Source: Deinococcus aquatilis DSM 23025 (GTDB lineage: Bacteria; Deinococcota; Deinococci; Deinococcales; Deinococcaceae). Taken from it: a stretch of DNA of 64,000 bases. The DNA lies in NCBI RefSeq assembly GCF_000378445.1, contig NZ_KB899702.1:75076-139075 (forward strand), read 5' to 3'. The notes below the pieces were generated by a model. That model saw nothing but the letters and a program-made list of their open reading frames with translations. It did no database searches and had not been told where the DNA came from. Below, piece by piece: positions 41,781-50,765 of this stretch; position 1 is the stretch's first letter; each line of letters starts with the position of its first letter. The translations under genes and the position numbers were made by a program.

Positions 41781-42860
41781 TCAGGCAAATTGCCGGGTCA
41801 TCAGTAGCAGCTTCAGTTCGTGCGGGCTGGTGGCCGTGTGCATGGCGTCTTCCTCGCTCATCAGGCCCGTTGCCACCAACTCGGCCAGGTGCTGATCGAA
41901 GGTGTGCATTCCGCGCATACCGCCTTCCAGAAGCGCCTGCTTGATTTCCTCGGTGCGGTTGGGGTCCTTGATGCACTCGCGCACGGTGGGCGTTCCCAGC
42001 ATGATTTCCATGCCCAGCACGCGCCCGCCGCCCAGCTTGGGCAGGAGGCGCTGGCTGACCACGCCCACGATGGTTTCGGACAGGCCCAGCCGAATCTGCT
42101 CGCGCTCGTGGGGGGCGAAAAAGTCGATAATGCGGTTCACGGTTCGCACAGCGTCCTGGGTGTGCAGCGTCGAGAACACCAGGTGTCCGGTCTGAGCCGC
42201 GCTCAGTGCCGCTTCGACCGTCTCCTTGTCACGCATCTCTCCGATCAGGATCACGTCGGGGTCCTGGCGCATACTGGCCCGCAATCCGGCGGCAAAACTG
42301 AGGGTGTCGCTGCCCAGTTCGCGCTGGGAAATCAGGCCCAATTTATCGCTGTGCATGATCTCGATGGGGTCTTCCAGCGTCACGATATTCACGGGTTGGG
42401 TGGTATTGATGTAGTCGATGATGCTGGCCAGGGTGGTGGTTTTGCCGCTTCCAGTCGGCCCTGTCACCAGCACCAGACCGCGCTCGTGGCCTGCCAGACC
42501 CTCGAAGGTGGCGGCGGGCAGGCCCAGATCGGCAAAGCTGGGAATGGGCTTGTTCTCGATGACGCGCATGATCAGGCCCACCGAGCCGCGCTGGTGGTAG
42601 GCATTGACCCGGAAACGGGCCACGCCGGGCACACCGTAGGCAAAATCGGCGTCGCGGCGCGTCTGAAAGTCTTCCCACATGCCGGGGCGCGGCATCATTT
42701 CGGTGGCAAAGGTGGCGACATGTTCAGGACTCAGGCGCGTTTCACCAAAGCGCCGGATTTCGCCGTTGATGCGGCCAGCAGGAGCACTCCCGGCCCGCAG
42801 ATGAATATCGCTGGCTCCTTCTCGAACCATGACGGCCAGCAGTTCCTTCAGCACACTCAT
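41781..42860 (-). CDS. pilT: Type IV pilus retraction ATPase PilT
   Basis: 359 residues. Walker A GPTGSGKTTTLASI, Asp box IVTLEDPIEIMHS, Walker B VILIGEMRDKETVEAAL, His box TGHLVFSTLHTQDA, and the C-terminal AIRAP-equivalent region. Drives pilus disassembly, which powers twitching and DNA uptake. TACTGT lies 7 bases before ATG 42860 (leaderless). Monocistronic; no other pilus gene is in the window. Confidence 0.94.
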   Translation of the reverse strand: MSVLKELLAVMVREGASDIHLRAGSAPAGRINGEIRRFGETRLSPEHVATFATEMMPRPGMWEDFQTRRDADFAYGVPGVARFRVNAYHQRGSVGLIMRVIENKPIPSFADLGLPAATFEGLAGHERGLVLVTGPTGSGKTTTLASIIDYINTTQPVNIVTLEDPIEIMHSDKLGLISQRELGSDTLSFAAGLRASMRQDPDVILIGEMRDKETVEAALSAAQTGHLVFSTLHTQDAVRTVNRIIDFFAPHEREQIRLGLSETIVGVVSQRLLPKLGGGRVLGMEIMLGTPTVRECIKDPNRTEEIKQALLEGGMRGMHTFDQHLAELVATGLMSEEDAMHTATSPHELKLLLMTRQFA

Positions 42861-42978
42861 ACCGTGCACAGTAGCGGCGGGCCTCTTACAGCTTTCCCCC
42901 AGTCAGGGGGGTGAGGGGCGTGCGTTCGGATGCGAGCCTGAGCGGCCCTGCCTCATCCCAGTGGGGACTCAGGGCAGC

Positions 42979-43569
42979 CTAACTGGAGCGGCCTGCTTTC
43001 AGCTTGCGGCTCTCTATGTCGGCGTGCTGCGTGAGGTATTGCAGCCAGCCCTTGGCGGTCAGCGGGCCGAAATCGTTATGTTCGATCTTCAGGTCGTCGT
43101 TGGGTGCGGCGGTGTGCAGTTGCCGCGCCAGGTCCACGCTGCGGGCGCGGGTCTGAGACAGCAGGTCTTGCAGTTCACTGAGGGTGGCCTCACTGGGCGG
43201 GCGGTAGGGGCTGTATTCGTCGCGCTCGTAGGGCCGCTGCCCCAGCGCCACACGCAGGCGATTCTGACCCCAGCGTTCTATGCCGATAATGTGCGCCAGC
43301 ACGTCCCGGTTGCCTTCCGTATCGGCGGCACGGCTGGCCCGCCCGGTCAGCATCATGCCGCCCCGCTCCAGCGCCTGCCCCAGCCCTGCATAACTGGCAT
43401 TGCGGGCGGGCCGCTCTATCAGTTGTGCGGCCACGAGGCCCTTGACCTGCTGGCCCACGCCCTCTCCGTCTTTGCTGCGGCTGCGGGCCAACAGTGCCGC
43501 CACTCCCACGGCAGCCACCGTGACCACGACAGGAACGATGGGAATAGATGGAGTGGGTTTGGAGGTCAT
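42979..43569 (-). CDS. Membrane-anchored DinB-like protein
   Basis: 196 residues: one N-terminal membrane helix (IPIVPVVVTVAAVGVAALLA), then a DinB-like four-helix bundle (EGNRDVLAHIIGIERWGQNR with a His near the usual metal position; DEYSPYRPPSE; WLQYLTQHADIESRKLK with the paired His). DinB proteins include thiol-dependent transferases but also many of unknown role. ATG 43569 has TAGACT 7 bases upstream (leaderless). The longer frame to 44196 is antisense to the next gene. Confidence 0.8.
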   Translation of the reverse strand: MTSKPTPSIPIVPVVVTVAAVGVAALLARSRSKDGEGVGQQVKGLVAAQLIERPARNASYAGLGQALERGGMMLTGRASRAADTEGNRDVLAHIIGIERWGQNRLRVALGQRPYERDEYSPYRPPSEATLSELQDLLSQTRARSVDLARQLHTAAPNDDLKIEHNDFGPLTAKGWLQYLTQHADIESRKLKAGRSS

Positions 43570-43697
43570 GCCTGTCAGTCTAGAGCAGTTCTGCGCACGA
43601 CACTGAAAAAAGTTCTTCATCTGTCGGCGTTCCTTCTGTGCAGGAGCACGACTGCCCGCTTTGCCCGGAAGAGTGCGCGATGTCCATCTGTGTCTAT

Positions 43698-44273
43698 TCA
43701 TCCCGCTGTGTCGATCACTCCTCCCGGCGTGCCGATCAGCGCCGCAGAGGAATCGGCGGGACAGGGCAACTGGCCGCAGAGCATCAGGCCATGTGCCAGC
43801 GTGAATTCGGGCAAGTCCAGATGTAGCCCGCGTGCACCCCAGCCAAAGCCCTTGCCCACTCTGCCGCCCCTGCGGTCTGCGGCCACGCAGGCCAGCACCG
43901 CTGCCTGGGCACCTTCCGGCTTCAGTTTCGGCTCGCCGTGCAGCGCCATTTTGGAGAGGTTGGCCCCCGCGACCTCTGTCAGTCGCCAGTACCAGCCCTC
44001 TTTGTTCAGGTTGGGCACATAGAGCGTCAGGCCGGACTGCAAAGCCAGCTTTCGCAGCGGCATCAGCACCCGGTCGGCCCCCACGATCAGGGTATGCAGC
44101 GGCGCGACATCTGGGTGCTTCAGCAGGTGCCCCGCCGCCTCCCGCGCCCCCGTAAAGTTGGGATGGTGGCCGTGCGGCGGCAACGGATAGGCACACAGCC
44201 GCGCCCGTTCCAGTGCGTTCCAGACGGCAGTGCGGTGTGCGCCCGCCGTAACAGAGGATGGAGGAGAGGTCAT
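43698..44273 (-). CDS. 5-formyltetrahydrofolate cyclo-ligase-like protein
   Basis: 191 residues of the MTHFS/YgfA fold. VWNALERARLCAYPLPPHGH, LIVGADRVLMPLRKLALQSG and the nucleotide/folate loop RRGGRVGKGFGWGARGLHLD (compare GxRLGxGxGYYD) are visible, but the final Tyr-Asp of that loop is replaced. It may be one of the divergent paralogues rather than the folate enzyme. ATG 44273 is preferred over 44288, because TATGCT spans the latter. Confidence 0.78.
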   Translation of the reverse strand: MTSPPSSVTAGAHRTAVWNALERARLCAYPLPPHGHHPNFTGAREAAGHLLKHPDVAPLHTLIVGADRVLMPLRKLALQSGLTLYVPNLNKEGWYWRLTEVAGANLSKMALHGEPKLKPEGAQAAVLACVAADRRGGRVGKGFGWGARGLHLDLPEFTLAHGLMLCGQLPCPADSSAALIGTPGGVIDTAG

Positions 44274-44321
44274 CGGTGCAAGGAGCATAGCCGGGAAATA
44301 GCCGTAGCCCCGGCAGGCAGA

Positions 44322-44351
44322 TTGGTTTAATAGAACGGATGGTTATATAGT
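44322..44351 (+). promoter_or_regulatory. Promoter of the 76-residue membrane protein
   Basis: TTGGTT (44322-44327), 18-base spacer, TATAGT (44346-44351) 8 bases before ATG 44360, so the message is nearly or fully leaderless. Confidence 0.6.
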
Positions 44352-44359
44352 GGACGGGA

Positions 44360-44590
44360 ATGGCGCAAGAGACAAAACAATTTCTGTCGTGGGTGCTGGG
44401 CTGGCTGGCTTCTCTTGCCCTGTGGGTCTGCGCCTCGCGCTCCGGGTGGGCAGCCTGGATTCAGTTTGCAGGTGAGGTCTTGGTTGTCGTTATCGGGGTA
44501 GATATCGCCCAGACCATTGCCACGTGGATCAAGATGAAGCAGGCGGGCCGGGTTACCTGGCTCAACCCTCAGGGTAAGCCGCGCCTCTAA
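44360..44590 (+). CDS. Small two-helix membrane protein
   Basis: 76 residues with two hydrophobic helices (FLSWVLGWLASLALWVCASR; FAGEVLVVVIGVDIAQTIAT) and a basic tail. No known family. Coding support comes from the promoter directly upstream and clean ATG. Confidence 0.7.
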   Translation: MAQETKQFLSWVLGWLASLALWVCASRSGWAAWIQFAGEVLVVVIGVDIAQTIATWIKMKQAGRVTWLNPQGKPRL

Positions 44591-44784
44591 CTACGGCCAG
44601 ATGACCGTTGCGGTATTTCGCAGAAACCGCTCCAGCCGTCCACGCCATCTGACCGTACTGTTGCCGTCTCTCGCTCTGCTCGGCTTCTCTCAAGATCAAC
44701 ACTGCTGTACTCAGCCGTTCTGGATCTGATCAGAAAAGGCAGATCTGCGCCCCAGCTCTCCTGTAATTTCATACAGTGAACGCC

Positions 44785-45507
44785 GTGACCTTTCCCCTGA
44801 CCAAGCGTTTTACCGACGCCCTGCAACTCGCGCACAAATGGCATGTAGGCCAGTACCGCAAAGGCACGCTGACGCCGTATTTATCCCATCTGTTGGGAGT
44901 GGCGTCGGTGGCGCTGGAATTTGGCGCGACGGAAAACGAAGCCATTGCCGCCCTGCTGCACGACGCGCTGGAAGATGGGCCGGAGAATCTGACGGTGAAT
45001 GTCAAAAAGCGAGCGAAAACGCGTGAGAAGTTGGATACACAAATTCAGGACAAATTTGGCGATGGAGTTGCCGCTCTGGTCCGTGGAGCCACCGAAGAAA
45101 ACCCTCTGATAGACGGAGAAAAAGCGCCCTGGGATAAGCGCAAGCTGACCTACCTCGCCAAACTCGATCACGAGGAGGCCAGTTCGCTCTTGGTCAGTGC
45201 CTCCGACAAACTGCACAACGCCCGCACCATCCTGACCGATGTGCTGACTGAAGGCACGACGCCGGAAGCGCGGGAAGCCTTCTTCAACCGGTTCAGTCAG
45301 GGCCGTGAGGGAACCTTGCAGTATTACCGCCTGCTGGCCGATGCCTATAAACGAGCAGAAGGTGCAGCCGGGCGGCCCCGTCTACAGGCCCTCTTTGCCG
45401 AACTGGAGCGCACAGTGTCGGCCCTGGAAACGGCCTGCGGCGTGACGGCAGAGGAAGTGCGTGGCTACGCCTCGTTGCGGCCTGCCAGTATCGAGGATGC
45501 CCAATAA
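44785..45507 (+). CDS. HD-domain phosphohydrolase, RelA/SpoT-hydrolase-like
   Basis: 240 residues. The HD pattern is complete: LQLAHKWHVGQYRKGTLTPY, YLSHLLGVA (first His), IAALLHDALEDG (His-Asp), and VSASDKLHNARTIL (last Asp). GQYRKG...YLSH resembles the Mesh1/SpoT hydrolase domain, which removes pyrophosphate from (p)ppGpp, but there is no synthetase or TGS domain. GTG 44785 is chosen: TACAGT lies 7 bases upstream, whereas the upstream GTG at 44776 overlaps that box. Confidence 0.88.
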   Translation: MTFPLTKRFTDALQLAHKWHVGQYRKGTLTPYLSHLLGVASVALEFGATENEAIAALLHDALEDGPENLTVNVKKRAKTREKLDTQIQDKFGDGVAALVRGATEENPLIDGEKAPWDKRKLTYLAKLDHEEASSLLVSASDKLHNARTILTDVLTEGTTPEAREAFFNRFSQGREGTLQYYRLLADAYKRAEGAAGRPRLQALFAELERTVSALETACGVTAEEVRGYASLRPASIEDAQ

Positions 45508-45530
45508 AAAAAACCCGCGCTAGGCGGGCT
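45505..45530 (-). terminator. Terminator of tRNA-Lys
   Basis: Leftward CCCGC-CTAGC-GCGGG then a run of nine T residues, 7 bases after the tRNA 3' end. It overlaps the end of the convergent HD gene. Confidence 0.85.
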
Positions 45531-45536
45531 TAACTG

Positions 45537-45612
<76 letters not shown>

Positions 45613-45650
45613 AAAAACTTGGCTGCCCAGCATCAGACAGGGCGAAAGGG

Positions 45651-45679
45651 AGTATAAGGAGTCTCCCTGACCCTGTCAA
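45651..45679 (-). promoter_or_regulatory. Promoter of tRNA-Lys
   Basis: Read leftwards: perfect -35 TTGACA (45679-45674), 17-base spacer, -10 TATACT (45656-45651). Confidence 0.93.
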
Positions 45680-45701
45680 GGGTAGCTGAGCAGTGTCAGC
45701 T

Positions 45702-46289
45702 CTACTTCGGTAGCGTGCGCCCCAGCACGGCGGCGCTGAGGCCGAGGCCCAGGCCGTAGGCCAGATGTGCGCCCAGACGGTTGCCGTGCGTTTTGGCGTC
45801 TCCTGCGCGGGGGCCGTCTTGCAGGCCCAGCAGCGGCGTGATGGTTTCGTCTAGCAGCAGCCACAGTCCCGCGCCCCACAGGATTCCTGTGGCGGGACCC
45901 TGATGCCGTGCCAGAACCGCCCCATAAGCTGCGCCGCCCAGAACCCCTGTGGCCCAGTGCACCGCCTCACTCAGCGCCTGCCGCGTGCCCTGTTCCGGCG
46001 TCTGATGCGTGATGGCCGTATACAGGTGCCGTCCCATCGCGGCGGTGCTGCTCTCGCCGTTTTCGTGCGTCTGTCCCAGCGGGCTGATGACATCGGTATC
46101 TGGCTGGGGCGGTCCACTCTCCTCTTGCGGTGCTCCGGCTACCAACGGGGCCACACGCACCCAGTATTGACCCATCAGGAGCGTGCCCACCGCGCCTGCA
46201 CCGAGGCCGATCAGAGCGTCACGGTAAGCGCGGGAAGTTGGAGGAGTGGGGCGCAGCAGAGCGCGGGCCGCAGTCAGCAGAGCAGGCAT
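45702..46289 (-). CDS. Membrane protein, DUF1440-like
   Basis: 195 residues with about four hydrophobic segments (ALIGLGAGAVGTLLMGQYWV; GVLGGAAYGAVLARH; ATGILWGAGLWLLLDETITP; LAYGLGLGLSAAVLGRTL). The pattern with SEAVHWATGVLGGAAYG and a LLDE helix fits DUF1440-type inner-membrane proteins of unknown function. TAGGGT five bases before ATG 46289 suggests leaderless expression. Confidence 0.78.
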   Translation of the reverse strand: MPALLTAARALLRPTPPTSRAYRDALIGLGAGAVGTLLMGQYWVRVAPLVAGAPQEESGPPQPDTDVISPLGQTHENGESSTAAMGRHLYTAITHQTPEQGTRQALSEAVHWATGVLGGAAYGAVLARHQGPATGILWGAGLWLLLDETITPLLGLQDGPRAGDAKTHGNRLGAHLAYGLGLGLSAAVLGRTLPK

Positions 46290-46464
46290 GGCTTACCCTA
46301 CGGCTCAGCTTGCTTCACAGGAATTTATCTGGCCCCAATACAGGCCTAATTGGGCAGTGGGAAGTGAATTTTTGGGAGTGGAAGAGGTGTACTGGCCGGA
46401 GAATTTTTGCTGCACATCGGTTCAAAAAGTTTGGATTTGTCGGCCTGCTCTGATGTGTCCAGAG

Positions 46465-47643
46465 TCAGATGCTGGAAGTCAGCCACTCGCGCACGCTTCC
46501 GGCCAGATACAGACTGCCCGCTACTAGCAAAGTCCCGCCCACCGGGGTCAGAGCCAGGGCGCGGCCCAACGCCCGTGCAGGTTCTTCTACTGCTTCGCCG
46601 CCGTAGTGGGCGGCCAGGTCTTGCGGCGGGGTTGCCAGATCGCCGGGGGCTGTGAACACGCGCACGGGAGCCACCGTCAGCAGGGGCGCAAGCGTGGCAG
46701 CGGTGTCTTTACGGGCCAGATTGCCGAACAGCAAAACGTCGGCACGCGGCACGGCGGCGGCCAGCGCCTGTGTGGCGTGTGGGTTGTGTGCGCCATCGAT
46801 CAAAATGGTTTTGCCGTCCAGCACAACTTCTTCCAGTCGGGCTGGGTGGTGGGCCGCCAACGCCGCCTCTGACCCCGAACCGTACCCCAGCAGGCGCAAG
46901 GTTGCCAGAGCCAGCGCCGCGTTGCTGTGCTGGTGTGACCCCCGCAGGGCCGGAGCGTGCGGCAGGGCAAACAGGGCCGGATGGGTGGCGGGCGTGTAAA
47001 GGGGCGCGTCCAGCTCGCGGCACACGTCGCCAATCACATCCAGCGCTTCCCCGGTGGCGGTGGTCAGCAGCGGCACAGCGGGGCGGGCGGCCAGTGCCTT
47101 GTCGCGGGCGATCTGGGCTACCGTGCCGCCCAGTACCCCCACATGATCGAGCGCCACGTTGGTCAGCGCCACCGCCGACACGTCTTTGAGGGCGTCGGTG
47201 GCATCGCTGACCCCGCCCACGCCCGCTTCCATCACGGCCACGCGCACGCCTGATTCGGCAAATACGGTGCAGGCCAGCAGCAGCGACAGATCAAAAAACG
47301 CGCCCTCCCAGCCAGCCAGCCGCGCCTGCTGGATAAAGGCTGCCACCCGCGCCGGAGGGATGTCCTGTCCATTCACGCGAATTCGTTCTTCAAACCGGAT
47401 CAGGTGGGGGCTGGTAAAACGGCCCGTGGGAACCCCTGCCGAGATCAGCCCAGCTTCCAGCATGGCGCAGGTGCTGCCTTTGCCGTTGGTGCCGACCACG
47501 CGCACCGAGGTAAAAGCGGCGTCGGGCTTTTCCTGGGCGTCCAGCAGTGCCCTTGCCACATCCGGCCCCCGGGCGCGGCCATTGCGGGTCCGGCCAAAAA
47601 ACCAGTCGTAGTCGGGTGGGGGTGGGCTGGGCGCGGCGTCCAT
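46465..47643 (-). CDS. folC: Folylpolyglutamate synthase / dihydrofolate synthase
   Basis: 392 residues. P-loop VRVVGTNGKGSTCAMLEAGL, TSPHLIRFEERIRVNGQDI, GVGGVSDATDAL, LTNVALDHVGVLG and LIDGAHNPHATQAL define FolC of the Mur-ligase family. Adds glutamate to folates. ATG 47643 has TACAGT 9 bases upstream; the longer frame to 47802 is antisense to purE. Divergent from purE, with a shared ~40-bp promoter region, linking folate and purine synthesis. Confidence 0.94.
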   Translation of the reverse strand: MDAAPSPPPPDYDWFFGRTRNGRARGPDVARALLDAQEKPDAAFTSVRVVGTNGKGSTCAMLEAGLISAGVPTGRFTSPHLIRFEERIRVNGQDIPPARVAAFIQQARLAGWEGAFFDLSLLLACTVFAESGVRVAVMEAGVGGVSDATDALKDVSAVALTNVALDHVGVLGGTVAQIARDKALAARPAVPLLTTATGEALDVIGDVCRELDAPLYTPATHPALFALPHAPALRGSHQHSNAALALATLRLLGYGSGSEAALAAHHPARLEEVVLDGKTILIDGAHNPHATQALAAAVPRADVLLFGNLARKDTAATLAPLLTVAPVRVFTAPGDLATPPQDLAAHYGGEAVEEPARALGRALALTPVGGTLLVAGSLYLAGSVREWLTSSI

Positions 47644-47680
47644 CACCCCCCGACTGTAGCGGGTTAGGATGCCCCCTGAC

Positions 47681-48241
47681 ATGGACACGGCAACCGCGAC
47701 AGAGGGCAGGGAACAACTGGAAGGAGTGCAAAACGGGTCACAGGTCGGCGTGGTGATGGGCAGCCGCAGCGACTTTGAAACGATGGCCGGGGCGCTGGAC
47801 ACGCTGGCGGCGCTGGGTGTGAATTACGAAGTGCGGGTGCTGAGTGCCCACCGCACGCCCGGATTGCTGGCAACCTACGCGGCGCGGGCCGAGCGGCTGA
47901 ATCTGGCCTGCATCATCGCTGGGGCAGGCGGCGCGGCCCACCTGCCCGGAATGCTGGCGGCCTTTACGCGGGTGCCGGTGCTGGGCGTGCCCGTACAGTC
48001 GCGTGCCCTCAGCGGTCAGGACAGCCTGCTGAGCATCGTGCAGATGCCCGCCGGGATTCCGGTGGCAACCTTTGCGATTGGCGCAGCGGGGGCCAAAAAT
48101 GCTGCCCTGTTTGCCGCCGCCATGCTGGCCGTGACCGATTCGGGTGTGCGTGACCGCCTTCAGGCTTACCGGGATGCCCAGACGCGGGCCGTGCTGGATG
48201 ACCCCTGGTTTGAGGGCCACCCGCAGGCGGGCGAAGGATGA
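47681..48241 (+). CDS. purE: N5-carboxyaminoimidazole ribonucleotide mutase
   Basis: 186 residues. [52 protein letters not shown] and [20 protein letters not shown] are the class I PurE motifs (active-site Ser-Asp and His). Converts N5-CAIR to CAIR in purine synthesis. ATG 47681 is preferred; TAGGAT overlaps the alternative ATG 47669. Stop overlaps purK by 4 bases. Confidence 0.95.
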   Translation: MDTATATEGREQLEGVQNGSQVGVVMGSRSDFETMAGALDTLAALGVNYEVRVLSAHRTPGLLATYAARAERLNLACIIAGAGGAAHLPGMLAAFTRVPVLGVPVQSRALSGQDSLLSIVQMPAGIPVATFAIGAAGAKNAALFAAAMLAVTDSGVRDRLQAYRDAQTRAVLDDPWFEGHPQAGEG

Positions 48242-49383
48242 CCCCCCCACAGCCCACGGCCCACACCCCGCGCCCCACTCTGGGCATTCTGGGCGGCGGC
48301 CAACTGGCGCAGATGCTGGCGCTGGCCGCGTTGCCGCTGGGCGTGCGGGTATTGGTGCTGGAACCCGACCCGCACGCCCCCGCCCGCCTGTGCGCCGAGC
48401 ATCTGCACGCGCCCTACACCGACCCGGCAGGCCTGAGCCGCCTGGCCGAATGCAGCGCCGTGACCCTGGAATTTGAAAACGTGCCCACGCAGGCGCTGGA
48501 AGCCCTGGCCGGACGGGTTCCGGTGCGTCCGGGCGCGGCGTTGCTGGAGCGTACCAAACACCGCGCCCGCGAAAAAGAAGCGCTGCGGGCGGCAGGGGTG
48601 GGCACGGCCCCCTTTGTGGTCATCGAATCTGGGGCCGACCTTGCGGGCGCACTGGCAGCGGTGGGCGGGCGCGGCATCCTCAAAACCTCCGAACTGGGCT
48701 ACGACGGCAAAGGGCAGGCGCGGGTGGAGAGTGACGCCGAACTGAATGCCGCTTGGGCCTCTGTGAAGGGCGCGGCCTGCGTGCTGGAAGGCTTGGTTCC
48801 CTTTGTGCGCGAAGTCAGCCTCAGCGTGGCCCGCACTGCCGCTGGGCAACTGGCTTTTGGCCCGCTGATCGAAAATATTCACCGGGAAGGCATTCTCCGC
48901 ACCAGCATTTTTCCGGCCACAGATGCGGACACACTGGAACCGCAGGCCCGCGAGTTGGCCCGCGCCTGTGCTCAGGCTTGGGCACTGGAAGGCCTGATGA
49001 CGCTGGAATTCTTTGTGGTGGAGGGGAGAGAACTGCTGGTCAACGAGGTGGCCCCCCGTGTCCACAACAGCGGCCACCTGACCCAGGATGGCGGCGGCCT
49101 CAGCCAGTTTGAAGCGCAGGTGCGGGCTGTGCTGGGCCTGCCCCTCACCGACTGGCGGCCCCTGCACCCCACGGCGATGGTCAATCTGGTGGGGGTGGCC
49201 GATGCGACTGGGGAGCCTGTGCATCCCGATTGGGGCGCCATAGACGCTCTGCCGGGTACGCGGCTGCATCTGTACCACAAGGCTTGGCGGGCGGGCCGCA
49301 AGCTGGGACACGTGAATCTGGTGGCCGCCGATGCGGAGGCGTTGGCAGCGCGGTTGGCAGAGTTGGAGCGGTTGATTCCCTGA
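48238..49383 (+). CDS. purK: N5-carboxyaminoimidazole ribonucleotide synthase
   Basis: 381-residue ATP-grasp enzyme supplying the PurE substrate. [45 protein letters not shown], and the metal site [17 protein letters not shown]. The ATGA overlap with purE gives a fixed stoichiometry pair. Confidence 0.95.
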   Translation: MTPPQPTAHTPRPTLGILGGGQLAQMLALAALPLGVRVLVLEPDPHAPARLCAEHLHAPYTDPAGLSRLAECSAVTLEFENVPTQALEALAGRVPVRPGAALLERTKHRAREKEALRAAGVGTAPFVVIESGADLAGALAAVGGRGILKTSELGYDGKGQARVESDAELNAAWASVKGAACVLEGLVPFVREVSLSVARTAAGQLAFGPLIENIHREGILRTSIFPATDADTLEPQARELARACAQAWALEGLMTLEFFVVEGRELLVNEVAPRVHNSGHLTQDGGGLSQFEAQVRAVLGLPLTDWRPLHPTAMVNLVGVADATGEPVHPDWGAIDALPGTRLHLYHKAWRAGRKLGHVNLVAADAEALAARLAELERLIP

Positions 49384-49468
49384 AAACTTCCCCCCGGCCC
49401 CCCACCAGTTAAATGCCGTCCCAAGCGGGCCTCACGCCGCGTCAGCTGCCCAGCCTCAGCATCAGGGC

Positions 49469-50629
49469 ATGACACGCCTGAGCTTGCTTCTCACTCTCTG
49501 CCTGTGCGGCGCGGCCTCCGCGCAGGCCACCGACGCTCCTTTCAAGCTGATCTTGCGTGCCACCGAGCAAAAAATTCAGAAGGGCGAGGTCAGCACGGCG
49601 GAGATTGTCAAATCCTGGAAGTTGCCTGCCGCTGGGGTCGCGGCCAGCAAGAAGCACAGCAAAATCAGCACCACCCTCAGCCCCGTGCTGGACAAGATGT
49701 TCGACCAGATCAACGCCCGCGCCCCCCGCCCGGCCAGCTTCAGGAACGTGGGCGGATCGTGGGTGGCGACCCAGCAGACCGGATGGATCGCCGACAGGGA
49801 CGCGACCAAAGCCAATCTGCTGAAAGCGATCATGGCGGGCAAAGACAGCGCCGAAGTGGTGTATAAGGCCGTGGTGCCGGAGCGCAGCGTGAAGGTTTTT
49901 GCGCAGAGGGGCGTGCTGTGGCATGTGTCCAGCGGCGGCAGCAGCTATGGGGGCAGCCCCGATTTCCGCGTCAAAAACGTGTTGGTGGGGGCCAGCAAGC
50001 TCGACAATTTCTTTATCGCGCCGGATCACGAGTTCAATTTCAACGAGGAAATCGGCACCATCGACGCCAGCACCGGATTTGTCAAGGGCTTTGTCATCAG
50101 CGGCGGCACCCTGACCAAAGAGGACGGCGGCGGCATCTGCCAGGTCAGCACCACCATTTTCAGGGCGCTGTATCAGGCGGGCCTGCCCATCACCGAGCGC
50201 CATGAGCACAGCCACCGGGTGTCCTACTACGACCCCGTCGGCTACGAGGCCACCGTGTACGCGCCCAGCAAAAATTTGCGGATGAAAAACGACACGGGCA
50301 AGCACCTGTTTATTCAGGCCGCCTGGGACACCAAGGCCCAGACCCTGCGATTCGACGTCTTCGGGGCCAACACCGGGCGCAGCGTGAGCATCAGCAAGCC
50401 CGTGATCAGCGACTTCAAGCCCCCTGCCGCTCCCAGCTACAGCCCTGACGACCGCGTGGCGATCGGAGGCCGCCGCCTGCTCGATACGCCCATGCAGGGC
50501 ATGACCAGCCTGATCACCCGCACCATCAAAACTTCAGGTGGCACCCTCCTGAGCAAAGACACCCTGAAAAGTGTGTATAAGCCGTGGGGGGCGGTGTATG
50601 GGGTGAACCCGCGAGACGGAAGGCTGTAA
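49469..50629 (+). CDS. Exported VanW-family protein
   Basis: 386 residues: signal peptide (LLLTLCLCGAASAQATD), an N-terminal region with a PG_binding_4-like character (ASKKHSKISTTLSPVLDKMF), then a VanW domain with the hallmark GGGICQVSTTIFRALYQAGL and ITERHEHSHRVSYY. VanW proteins occur with vancomycin clusters and cell-wall genes but their activity is unknown. Followed by a repeat region. Confidence 0.9.
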   Translation: MTRLSLLLTLCLCGAASAQATDAPFKLILRATEQKIQKGEVSTAEIVKSWKLPAAGVAASKKHSKISTTLSPVLDKMFDQINARAPRPASFRNVGGSWVATQQTGWIADRDATKANLLKAIMAGKDSAEVVYKAVVPERSVKVFAQRGVLWHVSSGGSSYGGSPDFRVKNVLVGASKLDNFFIAPDHEFNFNEEIGTIDASTGFVKGFVISGGTLTKEDGGGICQVSTTIFRALYQAGLPITERHEHSHRVSYYDPVGYEATVYAPSKNLRMKNDTGKHLFIQAAWDTKAQTLRFDVFGANTGRSVSISKPVISDFKPPAAPSYSPDDRVAIGGRRLLDTPMQGMTSLITRTIKTSGGTLLSKDTLKSVYKPWGAVYGVNPRDGRL

Positions 50630-50640
50630 GACGTCAGAGG

Positions 50641-50760
50641 CCAGTGGTCAGTGGTGAGTGGGAAAAGAGGGGAGATAGTGGATCGTGGAACGTGGATCGT
50701 GGATCGTGGAGGAAGGCTTGTGTGCCTTTTCCACGATCCACCTTCCACTTGCCACGATCA
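50641..50760. repeat. GTGGATC tandem/inverted repeat region
   Basis: Begins with a GTCAGTGGTGAGTGGG unit of the family seen at 15837 and 21259. Tandem GTGGATCGTGGA-type heptamer repeats (about 50678-50710) follow, and the complement TCCACGATCCACC at 50730-50742 and CCACGATC at 50752-50759 make a long hairpin around AAGGC-TTGT-GTGCCTTTTCC. It likely ends both convergent transcripts. Confidence 0.55.
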
Positions 50761-50765
50761 GAAGC

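Noticed and set aside
42979..44196. 405-residue leftward protein
   Set aside because: Only the part from ATG 43569 is protein-like; the remainder is another frame of the cyclo-ligase-like gene.
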